Assembly (NCBI GenBank): GCA_026874595.1
Contig: CM049312.1
Span: forward strand, 49,791,429-49,855,428
DNA: 64,000 nt
Direction of reading: 5' to 3'
Origin: Sipunculus nudus
Lineage: Eukaryota; Annelida; Sipuncula; Golfingiida; Sipunculidae
The notes under the pieces are model-generated. The model did not search any database and was not told where the DNA came from. It saw only the letters and a program-made list of their open reading frames with translations. Positions within the stretch are counted from its first letter, which is position 1, and each line of letters starts with the position of its first letter. The position numbers and the translations under genes are program-made. Below are positions 1 to 11,237 of the stretch, one piece after another.

Positions 1-264
1 TTTCTCTTAAACGATGAAAATCCATGAGTAACCCAAGTTTTGTTCAAAATAGCTAAAATAATTTTTTTTCGGCCCTAATGTTTTCTTAGTTAAGGTGATT
101 TTTTATATTTCATTTTTCGTTGCATGAAGCAATACAAAGTGTACAGTCCCAGGTTATAAGCTTTTATATGGTATATTTCTTTTTTTAAAGGATTTTTTTG
201 GTGGAGGTATCCGCCTAATTTTTTAATGCTTGCTTAACTAAATGTGAACATCTGCAGAATTCCA
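1..264. other. AT-rich sequence, nothing recognised
   Basis: No coding region, RNA gene or repeat is recognisable. The stretch is AT-rich with short homopolymer runs. Confidence 0.6.
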
Positions 265-551
265 ATCTAGTTTCGGACTACCTGACAGGGGCTTACATAC
301 GATACTCTGGCGTCAACCAGGCTCGGTGTACCACTCCTATGGGTCCTGGGTGTTTGTCATCCCCATTGCTGAAACCCCCGAAAGGCACACTCAATTTTGA
401 GTGAAACACGACTGCTGGGCACATTATGCCTGCAGACGCTCACCCTGGGTGGGGGCCGACCGTGAAAAACCTCACCACCTCGGCTGGGATTCGAACTCCC
501 TATCTCAAGGCTTTGTGCCCTGTGCTCTAACCCTGAGCCACAGAAGCCGAT
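265..551 (-). repeat. tRNA-derived SINE
   Basis: On the minus strand the first ~70 bases (551 down to 481) look like a tRNA: an A box resembling TGGCTCAGGGTTAGAGC and a B box AGTTCGAATCC at about the spacing of an RNA polymerase III internal promoter. A ~210-bp non-tRNA body follows down to about 265 and ends near a CTGACAGGG / GTCCGAAAC region. This head-plus-body layout is that of a tRNA-derived SINE, a non-autonomous retroposon mobilised by LINE enzymes. No clear poly-A or simple-repeat tail or target duplication is visible, so the 3' boundary is approximate. A decayed true tRNA gene is less likely because the acceptor stem does not pair well. Confidence 0.65.
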
Positions 552-591
552 CTACTGTATATTTCTTCTAATTCACTCTCACGCAGACGCA

Positions 592-596
<5 letters not shown>

Positions 597-662
<66 letters not shown>
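597..662. repeat. (CT)n-(CA)n microsatellite
   Basis: About 50 bases of CT repeat run directly into a CA repeat. Confidence 0.97.
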
Positions 663-725
663 TCCCATAAAAAAGCTTAACCCTCTACTCTTCAAATTGA
701 CTACATTAACCTTAGGACACATTCT

Positions 726-728
<3 letters not shown>

Positions 729-775
<47 letters not shown>
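729..775. repeat. (AT)n microsatellite
   Basis: Uninterrupted AT dinucleotide run. Confidence 0.97.
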
Positions 776-778
<3 letters not shown>

Positions 779-3435
779 TTATATTTGTTTACATTTCCTT
801 GTGATTGATTGTAATCACTATGGGGAAATATGTGACAAAATATGTATTAGTAAACCGTTAAAACAATATATAAACATGTTAAATTGTGACCCTTTTTTAT
901 AGTACAAACAGGTACATGGCACACTGCCACTGCTTTTATTATAATATTGTTAGTGCAATTGAGTGATTTCAATAAAACACACACTTGGAATAGAGCAACG
1001 TAGGAGTATTATGACATTTGAAATGTAATTTTTCACATCTTGACATCCCGTGGTCGATTAGAAAATGACCGATTAATCCATTTGATAGGCCAAAGACGAC
1101 ACGGTTTTATCCAAAAGTATTAAGGGTGTTAAACATACATACATTTATAATCGCCCCGCGTCTGCCCAGTACAGGAACTCATGGCCGATCACTCCAGTTA
1201 CACGGCCAACACTGACAACAGAAATGATTGATCGCTGCTCTCCCAATTCTTCAGAATCAAATTTTAATTAGCCGGGAACCCGCCAGATGACGCTCGCTGT
1301 CTGCACCTGGCCAAACTCCTACGTAGGGGCAAGATATATTGGGGATAAATGATAGACCCTGCTGATATTCACCAAAAAGGTCTGCAGATCAAAGGGATTT
1401 AAGTTTACATAACCTTATATTAATGCTTGCCTAGATTGTCATTACAGCATGTGACCCTCCGTCTCTTGGCACTCGCTTCGATTCAGTCAAATGACAGGGA
1501 CAAATGTCCAAGAAAATCTGTATATAATAATACAATAATTTAATCCCCCTAAAAAATCCACGATAAGATCCTCTTGTTTAATTTTGCCTTCCCAGCCACA
1601 TCCTTGCAGCTTGATATGTCTCCACCTCGAACTGCACTTTACTTTCCTTTCCTTTCTCTTTCTTATTCTTCTCGAAAACCGGGTTAAGAAACCGTACGGC
1701 GCCCGCTGTATATGATTGCTAGGCATTAACAAGACCCTTGGTTACTGTGAGAAGTCCAATGAGAGCAGTTATTTCAATTGTATTGCTGCCGGAAACAGTA
1801 AGTATATACAATGTAACACCAATACTCAAATTTCGACATGGACACAGTACCCCAAAAGATGAGTTTGATATTGCCAGTCTTTGGATTACACAATACAATA
1901 CAACTATGAGTGTGTTTTAGACGGAGAAAGGATTTGGGTATATATTTAAACCGTAACAGACAAAAACTCACTGTTTCAGATGTAGATCTGTGTCCGTGTC
2001 TTGGTTGTAACTTTATGGATGTATATTATTAGAGAGACCCAATAGATCTCCTCCACGCTTGTCTTTACGTTCGTGATCACCCTGGTAATACCGACGAATC
2101 CATTGACCTCAGTACCCCAAGGTTATTCTAATTACATCCCCTCACACCGGGACAGACACGCACTTGTCCAGTGTACTATCCTTTCTATTGTAAACGGCAT
2201 CGAGACAAGACCGGTTACTATAAATGTCTGATCTAATTCATACCAATTTCTTGAATAAAATTGCAGCTATTTCCGACACTTACCTTGTACAGGCGTGTGG
2301 TATTTGACCTTCCCCCGGCCGGAGCTGTCATTGACTGCGTCAGGATGGGATGTTCTCCTGTGCCAGGATATGGTTTTGGACAGAGCGGTGCCATGGAGTC
2401 CGCCTGTGAATTATCTGTGGCACATATAGCGCACTGCGTGCTCCAAACTTCGATTTTCCCCGACTGTGAGAGGCCAACGGCTATCGATCGGCAGACAACC
2501 AGCGTCGACCTTGCAGGAATAGTCGCTCAGAAGAGAGGCCTTACACTTTCACATCCTGCGGTAAAATTCAATTCCCGTCTGCATGCAATACAAATAATAT
2601 CAATGAGTTCAGTTTTATCAGAATGGGACTACTTTTTTTCAGGGATGCAGATCGGTTTACTGCTCTCTTAATTTTTTACCGATTTTGTAGACATGAAGGC
2701 CTATGGTACTAACAGTATTTTTGTATACCGCAATTAAAACTTCACATTCTTGAGGACACAAATAACAGGTGCAGTTGCTTTTAAAGAGCTCCTATACCAG
2801 TGCACTATACCTTGCTTAATTTATTCTCACGCACTTGGATTTCATATTTATTTGAATTGCGTTAATCGCGTGTTATTATTTCTACGATACCCAAGGGTTG
2901 TAACCAAAAAATACAGAAAGGTAAGGTAATGGCACTATTTACATACGAAATAAGACAACTCTAACCTGGCTACAGAGGCATGTCGACTCTGGATACACCT
3001 CAGATATTAATTTTCACCCAATCCTTTATTAAATTAATTTAAAAAAATAATTAAAGATTCCATAGAAAGTGTTTGTCTTTAGTCCTAACTTATTCCACAC
3101 AAATACCCAAACTGTTAAAACAAAGGGTTTATTAAAGGGTCTTTTGAGAGAAAAGGGTTTATTGTACACTAGTAAACCCTAACGGATTATTCGAAGGGTT
3201 TATTGCAGGTTTTCCTCCTCAATGAACCCGTTCGCTTGCACAGTTTCACCGCCAGGGGAACACCATGTATTACTGGTTATTTGCTCAGCAGCATTTGAAA
3301 CAGCAGCATACCGCAAGCGCCATTTTGGTCACAGAAGTTTTCAGTCTTAATTCTATTTGAATCCATTCTCTATGTGTATTCCGTGATGTACTCTTACAGG
3401 TAAGACAATATTATAATCCATACATTTTCTATACT

Positions 3436-3437
<2 letters not shown>
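776..3437. other. Non-coding stretch, no supported gene
   Basis: Short open frames occur on both strands, but none has recognisable motifs. The 2261-2671 segment is more GC-rich than its surroundings and holds a good minus-strand splice donor (AAG|GTAAGT at 2278-2286), but no matching open exon could be supported. No repeat family is recognised. Confidence 0.4.

Positions 3438-3477
<40 letters not shown>
3438..3477. repeat. (AT)n microsatellite
   Basis: Uninterrupted AT dinucleotide run. Confidence 0.95.
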
Positions 3478-3480
<3 letters not shown>

Positions 3481-3755
3481 GTTAAGTTCAGGATATGAAT
3501 GTATAGTGCCTTAATGTGAATGCTTTTAAATAGCTTATAGGATAAATTTGCCAGACAAAGGCATGTATTTGGGGTGGACAAAATTCAAAACAAAATGCTA
3601 TAATTTGTACGGAAGTGTATTGCTGCCACCTGGTGAAAAAAAATTATTTATCTCGTATCTGTACAACATATTATCTCGTACGTACGACATTATAATTCAC
3701 AGACTACACAACAGGCCAACTTATAAATTTTATACACCGGTATGTTATAAGCAAT

Positions 3756-3823
3756 ATATATAAATAAATAAATAAATATATAATAAATAAATATATAAAT
3801 AAATAAATAAATAAATAAATAAT
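3756..3823. repeat. (AAAT)n-like microsatellite
   Basis: Repeated TAAA/AATA units with short TATA interruptions. Confidence 0.9.
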
Positions 3824-4603
3824 GTATGTTCACCACCTCTTTGCAAACGAACACATATATAATATATATTTGTATATACTATATATTTAAATGCTACTCG
3901 ATTATATCATTTTTTTTGTCTAGGTTTCTGAAATATTTCAAGGGAGCGAAATATATCAAGTCGTTGTCTGCCAGTCATATACAGAACTGTTATTTTTAGA
4001 TACGTGATTAAATTCTGTTGGCAGCGTGTGATGTTATCATAGTGAGCCTGTCATAATGTTAATAAGACAAAAATATTGCCTTTGCCAAATTGAATTCAAA
4101 AGGTACAGCTACCACATAGCCTAATTTTAAGTGTTTGCCAACACTTAAGCCTGACATATGAGGAAAAGAATTGTATTAGAATTCCATATTTTGCTGTCAC
4201 AGATTAATCGCACGTCCATGGGTGATAGTTTTTTTTTCAATATTTGTTATTATTTATTATGTATCAGACTATTTAATATATCATTTAATATACCATGTCT
4301 CATTTAATATACCATTTATATATGGATTATCTCTATTTATAATCATGGACTTGCACAACCAGACCGCCACCACATTAGTCGTCAATCATCATTAACATTA
4401 AGCCGTTGAGCATAATGAACTTCAAACCTTTATTGTGTCAGAGGACATGAACTCAACATAACCCGGACACTCATAACTTAGCATTATGGGTAAATAACAA
4501 TGACACACTCGGAACCTGGGTCAACATGGTACAAATTCAGAGTAGCCAATCACAGTCCAATTACACTATACCATGCATTATAGTCATTAGAAATTGTTCA
4601 TCT
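3824..4603. other. AT-rich sequence, nothing recognised
   Basis: No feature is supported. Contains short TATA runs and several partial repeats of ATTTAATATACCAT near 4275-4320. Confidence 0.5.
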
Positions 4604-4625
4604 AATATATATATATATATATATA
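4604..4625. repeat. Short (AT)n run
   Basis: Eleven AT units just upstream of the hammerhead-like motif. Confidence 0.9.
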
Positions 4626-4639
4626 CAGCCGATTTCTAT

Positions 4640-4720
4640 ACCTTTCCACTTGACACCTGATGAAGAAGCTATAAGCTTCGAAAGCTCGTGGTTGAATTAA
4701 ACAGTTAGTCGACACTAAGG
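4640..4720 (+). ncRNA. Hammerhead-ribozyme-like motif, probably Penelope-derived
   Basis: A CTGATGA box (4657-4663) is followed by a perfect 6-bp stem GAAGCT/AGCTTC with a 3-base loop, then GAAA (4680-4683). This is the order of the hammerhead core: box 1, stem II, box 2. One extra A lies between box 1 and stem II, and stem III with the cleavage site after GAAA pairs only weakly, so activity is uncertain. Penelope-like elements are known to carry minimal type I hammerheads in their terminal repeats, and a Penelope-like coding fragment lies 500 bp downstream on the same strand, which supports that origin. It could instead be a chance match in repeat sequence. Confidence 0.4.
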
Positions 4721-4735
4721 CGTCTTCATCTTGTT

Positions 4736-4736
4736 A

Positions 4737-4795
<59 letters not shown>
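4736..4795. repeat. (AT)n microsatellite
   Basis: Sixty bases of AT repeat ending exactly where the inverted-repeat element at 4796 begins. Confidence 0.97.
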
Positions 4796-4799
<4 letters not shown>

Positions 4800-5083
4800 C
4801 GTTGTGTCGCACACACACTTGTACATGTCAATAACAGTAAGCCTAAGGAGGGCTTGGTAACTGATGGATGTAACAAAGTTTATATCATGTCACTTTAACT
4901 ATTGAGGTAGGTCCGCCTCGATATAACCTCGTTGTGTCAAACTAATACGCCGCTTATGTCGAAGTTACAGACTCGATATTCCGGACAACTCTATTTAAAT
5001 TATAACCAAATAAAACCCTCTTGAGTCGAACCTGGGATGTGTCGAAGTTTTTTTCTGAGGGTCCCTTCGACTTCGACACAACG

Positions 5084-5087
<4 letters not shown>
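4796..5087. mobile_element. 292-bp TIR element (MITE) inserted in an (AT)n run
   Basis: The left end reads CCCTCGTTGTGTCG (4796-4809) and the right end is its exact reverse complement (5074-5087). Both sides are (AT)n, consistent with insertion into TA. Further degenerate copies of the end sequence (CCTCGTTGTGTC near 4927; TCGAAG-type motifs near 4958 and 5041) lie inside, as is common in pogo/Tigger-type MITEs. No coding potential is seen, so it would depend on a transposase elsewhere. Assignment to the Tc1/mariner/pogo group rests on the TA context and the subterminal repeats and is inference. Confidence 0.7.

Positions 5088-5144
<57 letters not shown>
5088..5144. repeat. (AT)n microsatellite
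   Basis: Continuation of the AT tract on the right of the MITE, suggesting one original tract split by the insertion. Confidence 0.95.
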
Positions 5145-5165
5145 GAATGTGTATAGATAACAACG

Positions 5166-5570
5166 AGAAGAAAGGTGCTGCTTTGGCAGATATTTCCCAG
5201 GAGAGCTGTAGTGTTTCACAGAACAGACAATGACGTGAAACACTACATAGGGTGTACTGAAGGTGATTTCAAGACAAGATACAATAACCACAAGCAATTC
5301 TTTCGGAACAGATCCCACGCTAAAAATACTGAACTGTCTAAACACATTTGGTCACTAAAAGACAACAATACCAATTACAAGCTCTCCTGGGAAATATCTG
5401 CCAAAGCAGCACCTTACTTCTGTGGGACTAGGAAGTGTGATCTCTGCTTGTCTGAAAAGCTACTTATAGCAACGGCCCCCCCTGGATCATTGTTGAACTC
5501 AAGAGCTGAAATTCTCTCCAAGTGCCGCCATCAAAACAAATTCACCCTGAAATATTTTAAAACCTAGCAT
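5166..5570 (+). pseudogene. Penelope-like element fragment, GIY-YIG endonuclease domain
   Basis: The plus-strand frame from about 5217 to 5567 encodes a domain with the motif KHYIGCTEGDFKTRYNNHK, then conserved KHIWSLKD, CDLCLSEK and a closing LNSRAEILSKCRHQNKF before a stop. This matches the C-terminal GIY-YIG endonuclease region of Penelope-like retroelements, which nicks the target for reverse transcription. The reverse transcriptase that should precede it is missing, so this is a 5'-truncated copy. The first part of the open frame is not genuine coding sequence: 5174-5207 is the exact reverse complement of 5379-5412, and 5208-5219 that of 5235-5246, so the 5' end is an inverted duplicate of internal sequence. 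There is no ATG at the frame's start. Confidence 0.8.
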
Positions 5571-6274
5571 TCGTACTAATATTCAGCGTTCCCCCTTACC
5601 CCCCCCCCCCCCAACGAGGATCCGCTGGGCAGACTTACCTGTTCAGGTAGTTGTTCTCTCACTGCTTTGCAGTGATGAGGGACATGGCGTTACCACTACA
5701 TCATGGTGAGTTTACAGAGTGGATTGCATTTGGAATGAGTAAAGTATAGTATATTTGCCTTTTATATTGTATATTTGCTTTGTATATTGTGTATTTTCAT
5801 AGTATATGTGTATTTTTATCATATGTATACTACTGATATGTTCACTACTTCCAAGACCCTATTAGACATCGGTTCAATATGCTAATTGAGCATCCTGGTA
5901 TATATCTTTGTATTATATATAAAATTTACAACAATAATAACCTCATTGCCCCGCCCTGTTATGTTCCAGTATCGCACGTGTACCCCGACCAATCCTATTG
6001 TGCACCCGAGGACAACAGGATCAGTGTCAGTCTTTCACATGCCCCCCCCCCCCCCCGAATCGCACAAAACATAATCTCGTAATCTCGTAAAGTCTCGGCT
6101 TTTCAAACCACGCCGTTAGCTTCATTCTAACCACATTCACCTGATGATCGGGTCGTATCACGTGAAACAGACTGTTGTGAATTTACAGTGTTGTTTTTCT
6201 TCAGAGTTATACCGCTCTGGCCTAGTCTGTAGGCCAAAGAGCACTTTACATCGGAGGGTAACACTACCTTCTAT

Positions 6275-6279
<5 letters not shown>
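5571..6279 (+). other. Probable Penelope-like 3' flank with second hammerhead-like core
   Basis: Follows the endonuclease stop codon and holds poly-C runs (5599-5613 and near 6044-6056). At 6141-6167 CTGATGA is followed 16 bases later by GAAAC, the order of a hammerhead core, but stem II does not pair convincingly. Position downstream of the coding fragment fits the terminal repeat of a Penelope-like element; this is inference. Overlapping open frames at 5879-6082 look non-coding. Confidence 0.3.
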
Positions 6280-6342
<63 letters not shown>

Positions 6343-6350
6343 ATATATAT
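6280..6350. repeat. (AT)n microsatellite
   Basis: About 70 bases of AT repeat with one TTT interruption. Confidence 0.95.
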
Positions 6351-6435
6351 GAGTTCATTCAGATGTCATAATATCGATGTCCTATTATAATTTGATTATA
6401 GCACACAAATATCTAAACAAAACGACTGTATTATA

Positions 6436-6466
6436 CATATATATATATGTGTGTGTGTGTGTGTGT
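6436..6466. repeat. (AT)n-(GT)n microsatellite
   Basis: Short AT run followed by GT repeats. Confidence 0.9.
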
Positions 6467-8299
6467 TATTTAGGTGATAACTTTTAAAGTGCAGCTTTAT
6501 TTAAGGTTGTAACCCTTGATAAAAGATATTACATTGTCTACAGTGAAATCATATTCACCACTGATGTTGCCGGCTGGCGCGTTTTCAATGTAGTTGACTG
6601 GCTTTGTGAAATCGGACTGAAGGACCATCATGAGCCTTTCTCTACTGAGTGTAAGCGCATAAGATTTTTCTATCATTCAAGGTGCTGTTATACATTAGTC
6701 AAACGCAATGGCAGAACATACCAATCCAATTCATTGTCCAGTCTGTGATATTCCGAAATACATATTTCTACCTACACTGAGCATAAAGCATTGTATCACC
6801 TATTTGAAAGTAATTTTAATGTAAAGTTTCATGTACGAGGCTGCAATAACTATAACATAAAGGCTGAAAATCTTTAAAAAAAAAAAACATGATAGAAGAA
6901 ATCACATGACAAATTATTTTATTTGAGAGAGCTCTGATTAAGCAATAGTTGGAGATGTGGAAGAGACTGATAATGACAAAGCATATATGCTAGTGATGAT
7001 TTTGATAAAATTGATAACGAGATGGATTTCACGAATAATAGGGCTACTGATTCCCCCTCTCAAGGGTGTAACCGTAAAGAATTCACAAAACATTATGTGA
7101 GAGAAGCATTTACTGTCAGATGTGGTTCAGGATACATTGGTAACAGAATCCGAATTCCTGATTGCTTATACAGCAAGAAGTTACCGGGAGCTGGTGGCCA
7201 AAAGGCAAGCAGGACCAAACTGTGGCCATTCACCTACCTTTTGAAAAAGAATTTATGTGATTTCTGGCTTCCTTTGTGTATATATAAATGATCTAAGGAT
7301 AATTTTGGTTGTAAAAAGTCCTTATATGGCCTTCGTGAAGGATGTATGAATTCGTTTATCAATAACATGTATGTAAACACAGCAGTGTTGATAAACAGGA
7401 AAAACATGTAATCTAAGGTGTTAGGTTGCATTAATGCGGAGTTAGAAAGATCACTTATTCCAAAACGCCATTTGCAAAGCTCTGGCTTATCTGACTTGCT
7501 GCCAGATACGCTTGTTATATTTGTTTTATTTTGGCGGGCATCAAAATGTGTGGTATCAAACATAGGCGATACCAATGGTGGACGCACGAGCATAGAAAAA
7601 GCCCTGCATGTATAGGATTTATCATCAACGACACGTACAATTAAGCCTGTTTTGTACGAAACACGGCTGCATTCACAAGATTATAAAGAATAAATACAAA
7701 CCTAAATCATACGTTCGCAAACATTTTCCATATGTTGCCCCCCCCCCCCCCCCCCCCCCCCAGCATACCTGTTGTCAGATACTGATAAGTCAGTATTTCA
7801 TTATGTTCCGATCACGGCCCTTCTTTGTAACCCTGATATCCATGATCAGGTGTTTAGTTCTTCCCATTCAGCTCACCATCCTAATGCACTTTTTTATTTT
7901 TGTGATGGTGCGTTTTACAAAAATATTGATACAATCACAGACTGGCCAATTCATCTGGTTTTCTATGAGGAGGAAATTTGAATTATGTAACTCCACTGGG
8001 GCAAAAAGAGGCAAATTTAAATTGACGACAGTGTATTACACAATACGGAACTATTCTAAACGATAGAGAAACCGTTCTTCTTCGATAGATCTTTGCTTAT
8101 TAGTCAGACATGATTCCATTAAGTCTCATGATCCGACATACCAAAACCTTTTTGAGCCGTTGTTAGCTAATCTTCAGACCCTACAGAATGGTTATAACAT
8201 GGAAATAAATGTTAAACAAAATAGAATTCATGCAGTAATAAACTTTATTTGCGGAGATTACTTGTCATCCCATGCAGGTGCGGGACGGCTATGAAATTT
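6467..8299. other. Non-coding stretch, nothing firmly recognised
   Basis: Open frames at 7022-7291 (+), 7234-7593 (-) and 7608-8066 (+) lack recognisable motifs. A run of about 22 C lies at 7738-7760. The 7022-7620 segment could be a decayed transposase-type sequence because several frames stay partly open, but I cannot name a family. Confidence 0.35.
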
Positions 8300-8796
8300 C
8301 AGGACGTTCCGATATATCAGGTCTCGTACCTAAAAAACAGGATGTACCGATTTTTCAGGATTCGTACCTAAAAAACAGGACGTACCGATTTATTAGGACT
8401 CGTACCTAAAAAGCAGGACCTACCGATTTATCAGGACTCGTACCTAAAAAAACAGGACCTACCGATTTATCAGGCCTCGTACCTAAAAAAAACAGGACGT
8501 ACCTATTTATCAGGACTCGTACCTAAAAACAGGACGTACCGATTTATCAGGACTTGTACCTAAAAAAAACAGGACGTACCGATTTATCAGGACTCGTACA
8601 AAAAAACAGGACCTACCGATTTATCAGGACTCGTACCCAAAAAAACAGGACCTACCGATTTATCAGGACTCGTACCTAAAAAAACAGGACGTACCAATTT
8701 TTCAGGGCTCGTACCTAAAAAACAGGACGTACCGATTTATCAGGACTCGTACCTAAAAAACAGGACGTACCGATTTATTAGGACTCGTACCTTAAA
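8300..8796. repeat. ~40-bp minisatellite, about 13 units
   Basis: Tandem units built on CAGGACGTACCGATTTATC followed by AGGACTCGTACCTAAAAAA. Units differ mainly in A-run length and GACGT versus GACCT. A further half unit lies at 11036-11060, on the far side of the element at 8797-11035, so the array was interrupted by that insertion. Confidence 0.95.
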
Positions 8797-11035
8797 CAAG
8801 TGACCCATGGGTCATGACGCTCAGCCGACTCACATGTTGACAAAATGTCTTTGCACAGACATTAAGATAATGTAGGTGGCATCATTGTTCATGCATATTA
8901 GCTTAAGTTCATCAAGACCCATAAGCTCAACAAATTTGATGACAATCCAACCAGCCTTCCATGAGGAATCTGGCAATTTATGTGTATTTCTCATTATTTC
9001 TGTAGTAAAACATACCCTAAAACTCTGAGAATATAGCTCACTGTGACCAAATTTCAGGTTTCTGGGGAGAACTTTTGAAGAACTGATCTGAGAATACAGC
9101 TCACTGTGACCCAATTTCAGGTTTCTTGGGAGAACTTTTGAGGAACTCTGAGAATATAGCTCACTGTGACCCAATTTCAGGTTTCTGGGGAGACCATTCG
9201 AGGAACTCTCAGGATGTCGGGTTAGAAGATTCTGGGCCCAATGGTTATGATTTGTGCCCTACTTTGGTATCAAATTTTCAATTATTCTGAGGGGTGTTTA
9301 TAAGCCCCATAGCACAGAAAATATGGGTAACAGAGACTTTCATTCACGTTTCCAAGGAGACTTTTCATAGACCTCCCAGATACCAGGTCCAATGTTAATG
9401 ATTTTTTGCCCTGCTTTGATATCAAAATTCAAATTTTTAATTATGCTGGGGGGTGCTTATGAGCCCCATAGCTCAGAGAATATGGGTAACAGAGACCTAA
9501 TTTCAGGTTTCCAAGGATATTTTTCACAGAGTCCCTGGGTGTCAAGTTAGGAGATTCTAGGACCAATGGTTACAATTTGTGCCCTATTAATGGATGAACG
9601 CATCTTGAAGGTCTCAAAAATAGAGAAAAAAATGTGTTTATTTTTTATAATTTAGGTGGTGCCACCAGTTTGCAAAAACTGATGAATATGCATGTAAAGA
9701 ATCAGGGTGATCAATGCATTAGTCGTTCAGATACTGGAGCTTTTGGATCAAATTTTTAGTTATTCTGGGTGGTACTTCTAAGCCAAATAAATCGGAGGAT
9801 ATGGGTAACAGAGACCTTGTTTCATTTTTTTCAGTTATTTATGGACCTCCCAGGATGTCAAGAAAGAAGATTTTAGGTCGAATGGTTATGATTTGTGCCC
9901 TGTTAACAGACGAACACATCTTTGAAGGTCTCAAATATAAAGATATAAATGCGTAAAAATTCAAAGAAGTCCAGGTGGCGCCACCAGTCTGCAAAACTGA
10001 TGAAACACTCAATGATGCATATGCATGCAAAGAATCATGCCGATCAATGCATTAGTTGTTCAGCTACCAGAGCTTTTGTATCAATTTTTTAGTAATTCTG
10101 GGGTTTACTTTGGAGCCCCATAGTTCGAAGGATATGGGTGAAAGAGACCTTATTTTAGGTTTCCTAGGAGTCTTTTCATGGGCCTCCCAGCATGTCAAGA
10201 AAGAAGATTCTAGGTCTAGTCGTTGCGATTTGTGCCCTACTAACAGATGACCGCATCTTTTAAGGTCTATAAAATCGATTAAAAAAAAAAAGAAAAAAAA
10301 TGGAAAAAAATCTAGATGGCGCCACCAAGCTGCAGAAATTGATGAAACACTCCATGATCAATATCCATGCAACGAATCATGGTTATCCGGCATGCATGAG
10401 TTTTTTAGATACTTGAGCTTTTGTATCAAATTTTCCATTATTCTGTAGGGGGTGGGTGGGTACTAAGAAGCCCAATAGCTTGAAGAATATGGGTAACAGA
10501 GACCTAATTCCAGGTTTCCAAGGAGACTTTTCATGTACTTATCTGAATGTAAAGAAAGAAAATTCTAGGTCCACCGTTTACGATTTGTGCCCTGTTAACA
10601 GATGACGGCATCTTTTAAGGTCTCAAAATAGAGAAAAAATATCGATAAAAATCGAAAAAATACAGGTGGCGCCACCAGTCTGCAGAAACTGATGAAACAC
10701 TCCATGATTAATATCCATGCAAAGAATCATGGTGATCAATGCATTAGTTGTTCAGATACTTGAGCTTTTGTATCAAATTTTTCATTATTCTGGGGGGGGG
10801 GGGGGGTACTTTGGAGCCCCATAGCTTGAAGAATATGGGTACCAGAGACCTAATTCCAGGTTTCCAAGGAGACTTTTCATGGACCTCTCTGGATTTAAAG
10901 TAAGAAGATTCCAGGATCAGCGGTTACGATTTGTGCCTTGTTAACGGATAGCCGGCCGGATGGCCGGATGGCCGGACGGACGACGGACAAAGAGTGATCG
11001 CTATAGCTTACATGACTTGCCTTCAGCTGAGCTAA
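8797..11035 (+). mobile_element. Helentron-like element A with tandem-repeat core
   Basis: Left end contains the perfect palindrome TGACCCATGGGTCA (8801-8814) followed by GACGCTCAGCCGA. The right end (11005-11035) carries the inverse motif TCAGCTGAGCT inside an imperfect hairpin and finishes CTAA. The core has about four units of 320-350 bp, each with a GGTGGCGCCACC-type palindrome (9655, 9974, 10315, 10665) and the phrase CTGATGAAACACTCCATGAT, plus three ~60-bp units at 9019-9185 that create a spurious open frame. No protein is encoded. Subterminal inverted motifs, a 3' hairpin, a CTRR end, variable central tandem repeats and no evident target duplication fit non-autonomous Helentron/HINE-type elements; this classification is inference. 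Confidence 0.65.
9019..9185. repeat. Three ~57-60-bp direct repeats
   Basis: Units start near GAGAATATAGCTCACTGTGA and end GGGGAGAACTTTTGA. They lie inside element A. Confidence 0.85.
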
Positions 11036-11060
11036 AAACAGGACGTACCGATTTTTCATT
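11036..11060. repeat. Separated end of the ~40-bp minisatellite
   Basis: Reads CAGGACGTACCGATTTTTC, matching the unit of the array at 8300-8796. It is the right-hand flank of the insertion. Confidence 0.85.
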
Positions 11061-11237
11061 AAAAATAATACACATGTTTTACTGAATGTACACTCAATGC
11101 AATTTTTGTAAGGTGAAGTTCTATTATCTAGTTGAAAGAGTATGGGTCAGCCCTTATTTTCGTTGGTAATTTGTCCATTTTGGTTTTCTACAAGTGGAGC
11201 TATAGACCTTTGAAAATGACAGCTCCCCACCGATGCT

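Noticed and set aside
2261-2671. GC-richer 136-codon plus-strand open frame, with a minus-strand splice donor AAG|GTAAGT at its left edge.
   Set aside because: No recognisable domain in any frame, and the best minus-strand acceptor (near 2556) leaves a stop codon in every frame. A shorter exon using an acceptor near 2514 is conceivable but unsupported.
4954-5345. Open frames running through the AT microsatellite (poly Ile-Tyr).
   Set aside because: Simple-repeat translation; no genuine protein.
5208-5412. Skipping of 132 bp in the inverted Penelope segment as evidence of splicing.
   Set aside because: The skipped part lacks GT...AG borders; template switching explains it better.
7022-7615. 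Overlapping open frames that might be a decayed piggyBac-like transposase.
   Set aside because: No catalytic Asp context or C-terminal Cys-rich domain could be seen.
8300-8796. CRISPR-like array (regular ~40-bp repeats).
   Set aside because: Units are contiguous with no unique spacers and the context is eukaryotic.
8830-9174. 114-codon minus frame with a repeated GHSELYSQ phrase.
   Set aside because: By-product of the 57-60-bp DNA repeats inside element A; not protein-coding.
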